Shown piece by piece: positions 27,650 to 35,943 of a stretch of DNA of 64,000 nucleotides; the stretch's first letter is position 1, and each line of letters opens with the position of its first letter. Source of the DNA: Anaerocolumna aminovalerica (GTDB taxonomy: Bacteria; Bacillota; Clostridia; Lachnospirales; Lachnospiraceae). Position numbers and translations under genes: made by a program. The notes below the pieces were generated by a model that saw nothing but the letters and a program-made list of their open reading frames with translations, searched no databases and was not told where the DNA came from. The stretch spans positions 62,001-126,000 of the forward strand of contig NZ_FOWD01000009.1 in assembly GCF_900115365.1 (NCBI RefSeq), given 5' to 3'.

Positions 27650-28328
27650 CTCCCCAAACGGTTTTTATAATTTGTGCATTACGGGAATCCATTTCTATCT
27701 TCTCTCTCAATCTTCGGATGTGTACCATTACCGTATTATTGGCTTCAAACATTTTCTCGTTCCAAACTCGTTCAAATATCTCATCTGTACTAAATACTCT
27801 GCCCGGATTAGAAGCAAGGAGATGTAAAATATCAAATTCGATGGGGGTTAGTTTTACCTCTTTGCCATAGGAGATTACCCGATGATCTTCTTTATTGATA
27901 ATCAAATGATTGACTATAATTTCTTTTCCAGACTTCTCTTCATGAGAATTTGGATTAAAAGTGGTATATCTTCTAAGCTGTGATTTTACCCTTGCAGTTA
28001 ATTCCAAAGGATTAAATGGTTTAATAACATAATCATCTGCTCCTGTACTAAGCCCGATAATTTTATCCAGATCCGCAGACTTGGCGCTTAGCATAATAAT
28101 GGGAATGGTGCTATTCTTCCGAATGGTCTTACACATGTTTAGACCATCAATTCCCGGCATCATAATATCTAATATGACTAGTTTTATATCTTCTTTTTCT
28201 AATATATCGTAACCTTCTTTAGCACTATAGGCCTTAAAGACTTGGTATCCGTCGCTGACCAAATGAATCTCTACCAGCTCTGCAATTTCTTTATCATCAT
28301 CCACTACCAATATGCTAGTCTGTCCCAT
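27627..28328 (-). CDS. OmpR/PhoB-family response regulator
   Basis: A 233-residue response regulator. The receiver domain has the acidic pair at residues 10-12, phospho-acceptor Asp54 (VILDIMMPG), and Lys in KPFNPLELTARV. The C-terminal winged helix reads LTPIEFDILHLLASNPGRVFSTDEIFERVW...VMVHIRRLREKIE. The ATG at 28328 is preferred over 28346 because AAAGGA lies nine bases upstream and the protein then begins MGQTSILVVDDD. It heads the operon and is likely to control it. Confidence 0.94.
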   Translation of the reverse strand: MGQTSILVVDDDKEIAELVEIHLVSDGYQVFKAYSAKEGYDILEKEDIKLVILDIMMPGIDGLNMCKTIRKNSTIPIIMLSAKSADLDKIIGLSTGADDYVIKPFNPLELTARVKSQLRRYTTFNPNSHEEKSGKEIIVNHLIINKEDHRVISYGKEVKLTPIEFDILHLLASNPGRVFSTDEIFERVWNEKMFEANNTVMVHIRRLREKIEMDSRNAQIIKTVWGVGYKIEK

Positions 28329-28365
28329 GGGTTTCCATCCTTTCATTTAAATATTCAATAGCTCC

Positions 28366-28394
28366 ATTATATTGATTTAATATGTATTTGACAA
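28366..28394 (-). promoter_or_regulatory. promoter of the two-component/ABC operon
   Basis: Reading leftward, TTGTCA (28394-28389) and TATAAT (28371-28366) are 17 bases apart, 38 bases before the response regulator start. The rest of the 28.40-28.58 kb gap has no gene. Confidence 0.65.
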
Positions 28395-28585
28395 GTATTT
28401 ACCATTCTTATCTTTGTACCAATTATTTCCATTATACAATTTGTAGAGTTTTCCTCTAATATGTATAAATATACTAGCATAATTGCTGGAAGAAGTCTTT
28501 AATTTTTTCTTAAGAAAGCTTGTGAATTGCTTTACTTTAGCTAACTTTTGAATAACATAAAATACAATGTTTAAATAACAGAAGA

Positions 28586-28614
28586 AAAAACACTTGCATA
28601 AAGCAAATGTTTTC
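28586..28614 (-). terminator. terminator of the catabolic locus
   Basis: AAAACACTTGC and GCAAATGTTTT form an 11-bp stem with a five-base loop. Read leftward it is followed by TTTTTTCTTCT. It lies about 50 bases past the flavoprotein stop. Confidence 0.85.
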
Positions 28615-28665
28615 TAATTTATTAGTTACTCAAGTATTCTTTTTTATTAAACTTTATATCCTGAA

Positions 28666-30624
28666 TTATACGATGTTACCGTTTTCCCGGTATTCTCTCC
28701 AAACTGTTTCAAAGAAGTTATCTTCCATTGGTAAAGGCCGAACCTGCCGCCAGGTACAGATACATTCCTTGTTTTGATACAATACTTCTTGAATCTGATT
28801 ATTTTTTGAGCCATCATCTATAGTAAAGTTAAAGATATCCGGCAGGAAGTCATATGGTTTTTTGCCTGATTTATCAGAGTATAAAGCAGAACCTCTGCTT
28901 TTACCACCATGTTTCACATAGTCGGTCATGGCAGATAAATACACATATTGACTGGTTAATATATCAAAGAGCCGGTATACTTTTCTTAGCTGCTTTTCTT
29001 CTTTTACTTTAATCAATGCACTAAATTGATTGATTTCCGTCAGCACTTCTTTTGTTATTTTCTCAATGGATTCCTCTGTTCTGATTGCAGCCCCTGCCTG
29101 ACTCATACGTTTTGTGGTATGTTTCCACATATCATCTATATTGTCTTCCGTAGTAATACAGCTTTCTCCAAGACGAATGGTCTCTTCTACCTCTTTTTCT
29201 ACAACCTTTAAAAATTCTTTTGTTGATTCAGAGTCACCCTGTCTGTTTCTTGCTATATACTGAGCAGCTCTTACCGCGCCAACCTGACCTGCATTGAGTG
29301 CTGTTCCTCCCGGTCTGTAAATACCATGACTTCCGCTTACTTCTCCGGCTGCAAAGAAGCCTTCCACATTGGTCTGCCACCAGGCATCCGTAGATAAACC
29401 TCCATTATTATGCTGAGCGCAAAGTGCAATTTCTAACATTTGATTTTCCAAATCGATTCCTTTATTCCTGTAAAAATCTACAGCCGGCTGATTCATATGA
29501 ACCATTCTATCATAGGGGGTTCCAAAGGTAGCACCGGCCCTTTCAAGATATGTTCTTGCTTCATCGGTTAATTGGCTAAAATCTATTTCACTTTTACCCG
29601 GATTCTCTCTGAAATCCAAGAACACACGTCTGCCTTTTAAGCAGGTTTCTATGTAAACCAACAAGTCAATTATGGAAGAGCCTCCATCAATTTTTCTTAC
29701 GTCAAAGGGCCATTGATAACCCTTTAAAAATACTTTACTTAATAAATCATATTTATCCTGGAAATAATCAAATAAGAATTCTCGTTCATCTCCACCCTCT
29801 TCATCCGTTGAGACGAATCTTGGTATTACCTGCATATAGGTTCCGGATACATTCCAGCGTGGTTTTACAGAAGCTAATCCGTATTGCCATTCTGTTAAAT
29901 TCTTTCCTTTTACTCCTGCCTGGAACGCTAAACCAGAAGCACCATAGTGGCCGAAAGGATAAGCAGAGTCTGAATACATCCCGGCAGGTCCCCCTGTTGC
30001 ATAGATTATATTCTTTGCATTAAAAAGTACATATCGGTGGGATTTGTCTACGGAATTCAAATTTAGGCATAAGATGCCATAAAATCTATTATTTTGGGTC
30101 AATACACGTATACACTGCATTTTATCATGTAGGGTAATGTTTTTATCTGACACGGCCTTTTCTAAGCATTCTGTCATAACCTTTGATGTATAAGGCCCTA
30201 CTGAAGTTGCTCTCGTTCTTGGATCATGATCGGTTTTATAACCAACATATTCTCCATAGCGATTTCTTGGAAATGGAACTCCCAGTTCCACTAACTTATA
30301 AAAACTCTGAGAAGATAATGCTGCTTCGCAAAGAGCGGTATCACCATCGACACATCCACCTTCAAATAGAGTCTGAGCCATTTCTGCAACGGAATCAGGA
30401 TTGTCTCCTGACATGGTTAATTTGTAATAAGTTTGTTTATCTGAACCAGTATTTCGGGAAGTACCAGCATTTTTATTCTCAGTTATGATTGCCATATCAG
30501 TTTGTCCATACTGATATAAGCGGTCTGCTGCATTAAAGCCTGCTGCACCAGTTCCAAGAACAATGGTATTATAGGAATATACCTCAACTGGATAACCGTT
30601 TATTTCTACTGTTTCCTTTTTCAT
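28666..30624 (-). CDS. fumarate reductase/succinate dehydrogenase-like flavoprotein
   Basis: A 652-residue FAD protein. The dinucleotide fold is VLGTGAAGFNAADRL near the N-terminus. The flavoprotein family segments are NIIYATGGPAGMYSDSAYPFGHYGASGLAFQAG and the C-terminal FFAAGEVSGSHGIYRPGGTALNAGQVGAVRAAQYIA. This is the same superfamily as fumarate reductase, aspartate oxidase and APS reductase alpha subunits. The familiar HPT/HTP-linked FAD motif of respiratory enzymes is not obvious and no FeS or membrane subunit lies beside it. It probably oxidises or reduces a C-C bond of the locus substrate in the cytoplasm. The ATG at 30624 is preferred to 30642 because of AAGGAAGG upstream. Confidence 0.82.
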   Translation of the reverse strand: MKKETVEINGYPVEVYSYNTIVLGTGAAGFNAADRLYQYGQTDMAIITENKNAGTSRNTGSDKQTYYKLTMSGDNPDSVAEMAQTLFEGGCVDGDTALCEAALSSQSFYKLVELGVPFPRNRYGEYVGYKTDHDPRTRATSVGPYTSKVMTECLEKAVSDKNITLHDKMQCIRVLTQNNRFYGILCLNLNSVDKSHRYVLFNAKNIIYATGGPAGMYSDSAYPFGHYGASGLAFQAGVKGKNLTEWQYGLASVKPRWNVSGTYMQVIPRFVSTDEEGGDEREFLFDYFQDKYDLLSKVFLKGYQWPFDVRKIDGGSSIIDLLVYIETCLKGRRVFLDFRENPGKSEIDFSQLTDEARTYLERAGATFGTPYDRMVHMNQPAVDFYRNKGIDLENQMLEIALCAQHNNGGLSTDAWWQTNVEGFFAAGEVSGSHGIYRPGGTALNAGQVGAVRAAQYIARNRQGDSESTKEFLKVVEKEVEETIRLGESCITTEDNIDDMWKHTTKRMSQAGAAIRTEESIEKITKEVLTEINQFSALIKVKEEKQLRKVYRLFDILTSQYVYLSAMTDYVKHGGKSRGSALYSDKSGKKPYDFLPDIFNFTIDDGSKNNQIQEVLYQNKECICTWRQVRPLPMEDNFFETVWREYRENGNIV

Positions 30625-30665
30625 ATGACGCCTTCCTTTCATTCTTCTAAATTAATTTTAGAAGT

Positions 30666-31433
30666 TTACAATCTGCGGATATGGAAACCGCCGTCTAAAT
30701 CAATATAGTTTCCTGTTGTATATAAGAACTTGCCAGAACAAAATGCAGACACTGCATTGGCAATATCTTCTGGTGTTCCCCAACGTGCAATAGGAAAATT
30801 ACCATTTTCAAACATTTTGTTATACTTTTCTTGTACGGTAGAAGTCATATCCGTAGCAATAACACCTGGACGAACCTCATGAACAAAGATATCTTCTGAT
30901 GCCAAACGATCTGCATATAGTGTTGTTAACATTGATATTCCTGCTTTAGAGATACAATATTCCCCTCTTTGTGTGGAAGATACAACAGAGGAACAGGAGG
31001 AAATATTTACTATGGTCCCTTTTGATTCAAATACTTTTTCTTGTTTAATCATTTGATTAGCAATAATCTGGGTCAAGAACATAGTACCTTTAGTATTGAT
31101 ACCAACCACTCTGTCAAAGCTTTCTTCTTCCATCTCTAATAAATCTTTTCTTTGTATAGGTGCTACTCCTGCATTATTTATTAGTATATCTACCCTGCCG
31201 AATACCTTAAGTGTTTCTGCAAGTAATTTTTCTCTGTCTTCCTTTTTATCAATGCTTCCTTGTACATAGTGATAATCTATATTTAAAGAATCTAATTGGC
31301 TTAAATTATCCTCATATTTTTCTTTTGGCTGTGTAGCTAGGATTACTACATTGCATCCGTCTAATCCTAATTGTTTGGAGATACCAAACCCAATCCCACG
31401 ACTTCCGCCTGTAACTATAGCTGTCTTTTTCAC
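30666..31433 (-). CDS. short-chain dehydrogenase/reductase
   Basis: A 255-residue classical SDR. TGGSRGIGFGI at the N-terminus binds NAD(P). NNAGVAP, Ser in VNISSCSS and YCISKAG (YxxxK) give the catalytic tetrad. PGVIATDM and YTTGNYIDLDGG close the fold. The start is GTG at 31433 behind GGAGG at seven bases. It lies between the flavoprotein and the zinc dehydrogenase genes in the leftward locus. It likely oxidises an alcohol to a ketone in the pathway. Substrate unknown. Confidence 0.9.
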   Translation of the reverse strand: MKKTAIVTGGSRGIGFGISKQLGLDGCNVVILATQPKEKYEDNLSQLDSLNIDYHYVQGSIDKKEDREKLLAETLKVFGRVDILINNAGVAPIQRKDLLEMEEESFDRVVGINTKGTMFLTQIIANQMIKQEKVFESKGTIVNISSCSSVVSSTQRGEYCISKAGISMLTTLYADRLASEDIFVHEVRPGVIATDMTSTVQEKYNKMFENGNFPIARWGTPEDIANAVSAFCSGKFLYTTGNYIDLDGGFHIRRL

Positions 31434-31497
31434 TAGTTTACCTCCATTTTTTCATGTTTCATAATTTATTTTTCATATATTTGCAAAATGTCAAAAG

Positions 31498-31532
31498 CCC
31501 TGTTTAGACGGGACCTTTGACATTGTTTCTTT
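31498..31532 (-). terminator. hairpin downstream of the zinc dehydrogenase gene
   Basis: Around 31486-31523, AATGTCAAAAGCCC and GGGACCTTTGACATT form an imperfect stem. Read leftward it is followed only by a weak T tract, so it could be an attenuator or processing site between the dehydrogenase and SDR genes. Confidence 0.45.
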
Positions 31533-31533
31533 T

Positions 31534-32562
31534 TTATGGTTCTATAAGAACTTTAATCGCTCCTTTTTCCCTGCTTAAGCAAGTTTCAAGAGCTTCTTGA
31601 AGTTGGTCCAATTGGAATTTATGTGTAATTAATTTTTTAAGTGGTATAGAATCTGCTACGCTTAAAGCTACAGGGAAATCCCAGCAATATCCTTGTGAAC
31701 CTTGTATTTTTATCTCATGAGTAATAAAACGAGTTGCCGGAATAGTTATATTTGGATTCTCAAAGATCCCAATAATGGTTGCCAATCCATTTTTCTTAAC
31801 GCTCATCATTGCCTGAATAAAAGTTGCTTCTACCCCCACGCATTCAAAGGATTTATCCATACCGTAACCATCCGTTAGTTCATTAACTATCTGGCATACA
31901 TCTTCATTCTTTGAATTAATGGTTCTTGTAGCTCCCATTTCCAGGGCCATCTGCAATTTTGCATCATTATGGTCTACAACCACCACTTCAGTAGCACCGG
32001 ATCTTCTGGATAAGGCAGCAATAAGTATACCAATGGCACCGCTTCCTATTATGATTACTTTTTCTCCAAGCTTTACCCCGGCTCTTCTTACTGCATGAGT
32101 AGCAACTGATAAAGGTTCGATCAACGCTCCTTCATCATAGGACATAGAATCCGGAAGCTTATAAACATATGGCTCCTGTACAGTAATATAATGAGCCATT
32201 GCGCCATCTCCGTTTCGATAAGTAAAGCTTATATTTTCACAATAGCCATAATTACCGGTACGGCATGCCAAACATTCACCGCATACCAAACAAGGTTCTA
32301 CCGTAACCCGGTCACCTGCCTTAACATTCTTTACCTGACTACCTACTGCTATAACGTCACCTGAAAATTCATGTCCGATTGTTACCGGTAATGGCGCTGA
32401 TGGATGTTTGCCTTTAAATATATGTAAATCACTTCCGCAAATACTGCTGGAAACAATTTTAATTAATACTTCTTTTCCTTCCGGATTCTTTAATGTCTTT
32501 TCAAGAAAATCCACCTTGCCTGGTTCTACAACTCTTCCGATTTTATTTATTAACTTATCCAT
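31534..32562 (-). CDS. zinc-dependent alcohol dehydrogenase (MDR family)
   Basis: A 342-residue medium-chain dehydrogenase. Catalytic zinc ligands are in SSICGSDLHIFKG and GHEFSGDV. The structural zinc lobe is CLVCGECLACRTGNYGYC (four cysteines). The NAD fold is VIIIGSGAIGILIAALSRRSG. It resembles sorbitol/threonine-type dehydrogenases that oxidise a secondary alcohol of a sugar, polyol or sugar acid. The ATG at 32562 (MDKLINKIG) is chosen over 32574 because GGGAGAG is upstream. It follows the FeS flavin oxidoreductase gene with no terminator between. Confidence 0.9.
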   Translation of the reverse strand: MDKLINKIGRVVEPGKVDFLEKTLKNPEGKEVLIKIVSSSICGSDLHIFKGKHPSAPLPVTIGHEFSGDVIAVGSQVKNVKAGDRVTVEPCLVCGECLACRTGNYGYCENISFTYRNGDGAMAHYITVQEPYVYKLPDSMSYDEGALIEPLSVATHAVRRAGVKLGEKVIIIGSGAIGILIAALSRRSGATEVVVVDHNDAKLQMALEMGATRTINSKNEDVCQIVNELTDGYGMDKSFECVGVEATFIQAMMSVKKNGLATIIGIFENPNITIPATRFITHEIKIQGSQGYCWDFPVALSVADSIPLKKLITHKFQLDQLQEALETCLSREKGAIKVLIEP

Positions 32563-32598
32563 AAACTCTCCCATCTAGGCGGCTGGTATCCAATTCCT

Positions 32599-33966
32599 TT
32601 ATCTATCAGCGTTTTTAGCATCAGCCTTTTCCCTATATTCTTTGTAGAGCGGAGCATATTGTGCTGCATCTTTTATTACACAACCTGTACGTCCATGATC
32701 ACGCATAATCTGTGTACACTTACTGCATGCGATACAACATTTCTTCGGGTCCATAGCTTCTGTTCTAAAGATATCCTTTGGTGCATCGGGATATGCAAAT
32801 GCTTCACGTCCCAGTCCAACTAATGAGCAGGAACCATCCTGAATATTTGCAGATCCAGCATATGGCAGGAATTGACGCAACCAGCTATATCCATTACCAA
32901 TTACAGGAACAGTAGAAACCTTTTGAATCTGTCTTGTAAAATTGAATAATCTTGCAATACTTTCTAATGGATGTTCTGGTGGTACTTCTCCTCCAATGAT
33001 AGCGGAATCAAATGGACGGGTAACTTGTGGGAATCTATAGTATGGGTTACCTGCTGAGTTGCTTAATAAGTCAACTCCATTCTCACATAATAATTTTACT
33101 AGTTGTAATGGCTCAGTAAAGTCTTCTTTTGTATAGTCATCTTTATCTACTCCAAAGCCATATGGATATGGATGATAATCGAATACATTGAGTCTGCATG
33201 CTATAATAAAATCTTCACCAACAGCTTTACGAACTTCTTTTACGATTGTTAATAACAAGCGTATACGATTTTCGAAGCTTCCGCCGTATTTTCCTTTTCT
33301 TGTATGGCTGGCTAAGATTTCAGATAACAGATATCTATGGCAGGATTTAATGTCAACACCGTCAAATCCAACTTCTTTTGCAAGTAAAGCAGACTGAACA
33401 TATTTACCAACTAAACTGTCAAGATATTCATCTGTTACAACGGGATAGTCATTAGTAATCCCTACTCTGGGATCTAATAATGGATCATGCTGCGCAATCA
33501 TAGGAGCTCCATTGTCTGCCGGACGGGAATATCTTCCTGAGTGAGTTAATTGTAAGATATTAAGTGGTTTGTGATCACTTCCACAGGAATCTGCAGCAGT
33601 TTTTTTGCAAACTTGAATTAATTTCGCAAATTCACCTTTGTTTTCTTTGGTAATCATCATTTGCAAAGGATTTGCTCTGCCTTCTTGTACCACTGCATTT
33701 GCTTCCCACCATAGAAGTCCGGCACCGCCAGCGGAGAAACGTTCATATCTTCTATATACTAATTCCGATGGACTTCCGTCAGGATTACTGTCGCAGCCTT
33801 CCATTGGAAGAATTGCAATAGAGTTTGGAGCTATTTTATTACCTACCTTAACTGGTTTTTTCAAAGGTTCAAGATTGTGGGATAATGTAATATCCACTCC
33901 TAGTTCTTCAATCTTTCCTTGGATTTCTTCCATTGTTTTAAAGTTAAATTTTTCAAATTGTGACAT
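32599..33966 (-). CDS. old yellow enzyme-like FMN/FeS oxidoreductase
   Basis: A 455-residue protein of the NADH:flavin oxidoreductase (OYE/2,4-dienoyl-CoA reductase) TIM-barrel family. Visible pieces are LQLTHSGRYSRPADN, GFDGVDIKSCHRYLLSEILASHTRKGKYGGSFENR, LLSNSAGNPYYRFP and PVIGNGYSW. A C-terminal cysteine cluster, CCIACSKCTQIM then GC, is at about 412-432 and would bind 4Fe-4S. The FAD/NADH domains of full-length dienoyl-CoA reductases are missing, so an external electron donor is needed. The catalytic HRH of classic OYE appears as KSCHRY. It probably reduces a C=C bond. The RBS is in the repeat element directly upstream. Confidence 0.83.
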   Translation of the reverse strand: MSQFEKFNFKTMEEIQGKIEELGVDITLSHNLEPLKKPVKVGNKIAPNSIAILPMEGCDSNPDGSPSELVYRRYERFSAGGAGLLWWEANAVVQEGRANPLQMMITKENKGEFAKLIQVCKKTAADSCGSDHKPLNILQLTHSGRYSRPADNGAPMIAQHDPLLDPRVGITNDYPVVTDEYLDSLVGKYVQSALLAKEVGFDGVDIKSCHRYLLSEILASHTRKGKYGGSFENRIRLLLTIVKEVRKAVGEDFIIACRLNVFDYHPYPYGFGVDKDDYTKEDFTEPLQLVKLLCENGVDLLSNSAGNPYYRFPQVTRPFDSAIIGGEVPPEHPLESIARLFNFTRQIQKVSTVPVIGNGYSWLRQFLPYAGSANIQDGSCSLVGLGREAFAYPDAPKDIFRTEAMDPKKCCIACSKCTQIMRDHGRTGCVIKDAAQYAPLYKEYREKADAKNADR

Positions 33967-33995
33967 ATTAACCTCGATTCTGGCGCTTTATTGCC
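33967..33995 (-). repeat. structured SD-bearing element, copy D (truncated)
   Basis: Only the third hairpin (GGCAA-TAAA-GCGCC, partly mismatched) and the terminal AGAATCGAGGTTAAT remain, fused to the ATG at 33966. It begins three bases after the stop of the upstream gene. Confidence 0.7.
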
Positions 33996-33997
33996 TT

Positions 33998-34828
33998 CTA
34001 TATATACTGTTTGATTGTTTCCATACCTATTTTTGCAACATTGTCCGGAGTGTCTAATACAATCCAGCCGCTATCAAAAACACCTTCAGTAAAGGTTTCA
34101 ACTGTGATATGCCCTTTATAGTCATAGGCTTTTAATATTTCAAATACCGGCTTAAAGTCGATATGTCCCATTCCGGGGGCACCACGATTGGAGTCACTTA
34201 GTTGAACATGCAGTAATTTTCCTGCTTTACATATGGTTTTTAAAGGTTCATAAATATCCTCTTCTTCTATATTAGCTTGATAAGTATCGTATAAGATTCC
34301 AACATTATCTTTGTTAATATCATATACCATTTGTAATGCCTGTTCTAAGGTATTAACTACGCTTGTCCGGTAACGGTTCAAAGGTTCAATAGCTATGGAT
34401 ATCCCCCATTCAGCAGCAGCCTCTGCCATTTCTCTCAAACCCGTAACAGCAAGCTCCCATTCTTTCCTTTTGTCTTCCCTGCTTAGCAGATGGGCTTTGG
34501 CGCCTCCTGCATATACAGGACCAACAAATAATTTGGAACCAATTTCTTTTCCAAGCAGGAAACACTTTCTCATGTATTCTTTTGTATTTTCTCTAATCTG
34601 CTCATCGAAATTAGAAATATCCTTCCCTTTTGTCATTGCTGCACATAAGGTAACTTGTAAATTGTTATTTTCGATAGCTTCTTTGATTGGTATTGGATCT
34701 ATTGCGGCATTTTCTACTCCAATTTCTATTGCCGTATATCCTAACTTTGCGGCTTTATTTATATACTCAATTTTTGATTGGTTAAAATCTCCTGTCCAAT
34801 TCCACAAATTAATTCCTATTGGATTCAT
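33998..34828 (-). CDS. ketose 3-epimerase-like sugar isomerase (TIM barrel)
   Basis: A 276-residue AP_endonuc_2/xylose-isomerase-like barrel, closest by eye to D-tagatose/D-psicose 3-epimerases. Likely metal ligands are Glu in IAIEPLNRY, Asp in LYDTYQANIEEED, His in LLHVQLSDSNRGAPGMGHID, and Glu in HITVETF. In characterised epimerases the second motif is DTFHMN; here it is DTYQAN, so the neighbouring His is a Gln. Reaction and substrate may therefore differ. A 3-dehydroshikimate-dehydratase-like role in the same superfamily is a less likely alternative. It lies 10 bases downstream of the LacI gene. Confidence 0.8.
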   Translation of the reverse strand: MNPIGINLWNWTGDFNQSKIEYINKAAKLGYTAIEIGVENAAIDPIPIKEAIENNNLQVTLCAAMTKGKDISNFDEQIRENTKEYMRKCFLLGKEIGSKLFVGPVYAGGAKAHLLSREDKRKEWELAVTGLREMAEAAAEWGISIAIEPLNRYRTSVVNTLEQALQMVYDINKDNVGILYDTYQANIEEEDIYEPLKTICKAGKLLHVQLSDSNRGAPGMGHIDFKPVFEILKAYDYKGHITVETFTEGVFDSGWIVLDTPDNVAKIGMETIKQYI

Positions 34829-34838
34829 TGATTTACCT

Positions 34839-35834
34839 CTATTTTGTTGTCTTGCGAATGATAATCTCCGTATCTAACATATCAATTACCGGCTCTGCAG
34901 GTCCATGGCCGTTTATAATATTTAATAATTTCTTTGCTGCCAGACTTCCCATCTGATAAAATGGTTGAGAAACTGTTGAAAGGGGCGGATTCAACAAAGT
35001 ACTTACTGCTATATTATCAAAACCCAGCACCGATATATCGTCTGGTATTTTTAAACCATAGTCCATTATTGCTTTCATGGTTACGATAGCTTTTGGATCA
35101 CTGGTTGCAAAAACAGCATCAATTCTATCTTCCTTTTTCAAAAGTTCCATCATGGCCTGATAAAGCCCATTATCACCACTGGTTTCATAAATTATCAAAT
35201 TTTCATCAAGCTCTAAGCCTGCATTTTGTATGGCATCTTTATAGCCTTGTAATCTCTGTCCATAGACATTCAATTCCGGACGTCCTACTACAATTGCAAT
35301 TTTTTTATTGCCTGTACGGATTAAATAATTGGTTGCATCATAGCCTGCCTGATAATTGTTTATAATAACGGAGTTCATTTTCTCACCATAATATCTGGAT
35401 ACCAATACAACCGGAAAACCATCTTTATGAAGCTGCCTGATACTATCGCTGTCTTTTAGCATGGAGCATACTATAAATCCATCTACAATGTTTTGGCTTA
35501 ATTTATTCACATAATATTTTTCAATTTCTATATCATCATCTATGTCGCATAAAATAATATTGTATCCTCTTTTTCTTACAAAATCTTCAACCCCTCTAAT
35601 AATTGGCGGGAACATTTCGTTTTGAATATTAGGTATTAAGAGTCCAATGTTATTACTACGTCCGCCCTTTAATCCTTTTGCAAGAACGTTTGGGGTATAA
35701 TTCAGCTCTTTAACAGCTTTTAGAACTTTTTCCCTGGTTTCTTTTTTAATATAGTATTGGTTATCACTAAGCACCCTGGATACTGTGCTGGGAGAAACCC
35801 CTGCCCGTTCAGCCACATCCTTTATATTTGACAT
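34839..35834 (-). CDS. LacI-family transcriptional regulator
   Basis: A 331-residue regulator. The N-terminal helix-turn-helix is IKDVAERAGVSPSTVSRVLSDNQYY (residues 4-28), with the hinge helix NVLAKGLKGGRSNNIGLLIP. The periplasmic-binding-protein-like effector domain follows. The effector is presumably the locus substrate or a sugar derivative. Two identical 14-bp palindromes near the start of the importer operon (42496 and 42661) are the best candidate operators. The start codon directly follows the SD-bearing element copy B, so its translation may depend on that structure. Confidence 0.93.
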   Translation of the reverse strand: MSNIKDVAERAGVSPSTVSRVLSDNQYYIKKETREKVLKAVKELNYTPNVLAKGLKGGRSNNIGLLIPNIQNEMFPPIIRGVEDFVRKRGYNIILCDIDDDIEIEKYYVNKLSQNIVDGFIVCSMLKDSDSIRQLHKDGFPVVLVSRYYGEKMNSVIINNYQAGYDATNYLIRTGNKKIAIVVGRPELNVYGQRLQGYKDAIQNAGLELDENLIIYETSGDNGLYQAMMELLKKEDRIDAVFATSDPKAIVTMKAIMDYGLKIPDDISVLGFDNIAVSTLLNPPLSTVSQPFYQMGSLAAKKLLNIINGHGPAEPVIDMLDTEIIIRKTTK

Positions 35835-35937
35835 TTTAACCTCGATTCCGGTGCTTTAGCACCATTATAATAATGGCAGCGATTTGTGCTCGGTACAAAT
35901 CGCCAGTTGAAAAAACCTTGCTTTTTTCAACCTAGCA
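35835..35937 (-). repeat. structured SD-bearing element, copy B
   Basis: Read leftward: GGTTGAAAAAAGC...TTTTTTCAAC, then CGATTTGTACCGAGCACAAATCG, then GGTGC-TAAA-GCACC, then GGAATCGAGGTTAAA against the ATG at 35834. It fills the whole gap between the dehydratase stop and the regulator start. Confidence 0.87.
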
Positions 35938-35943
35938 CCACCC

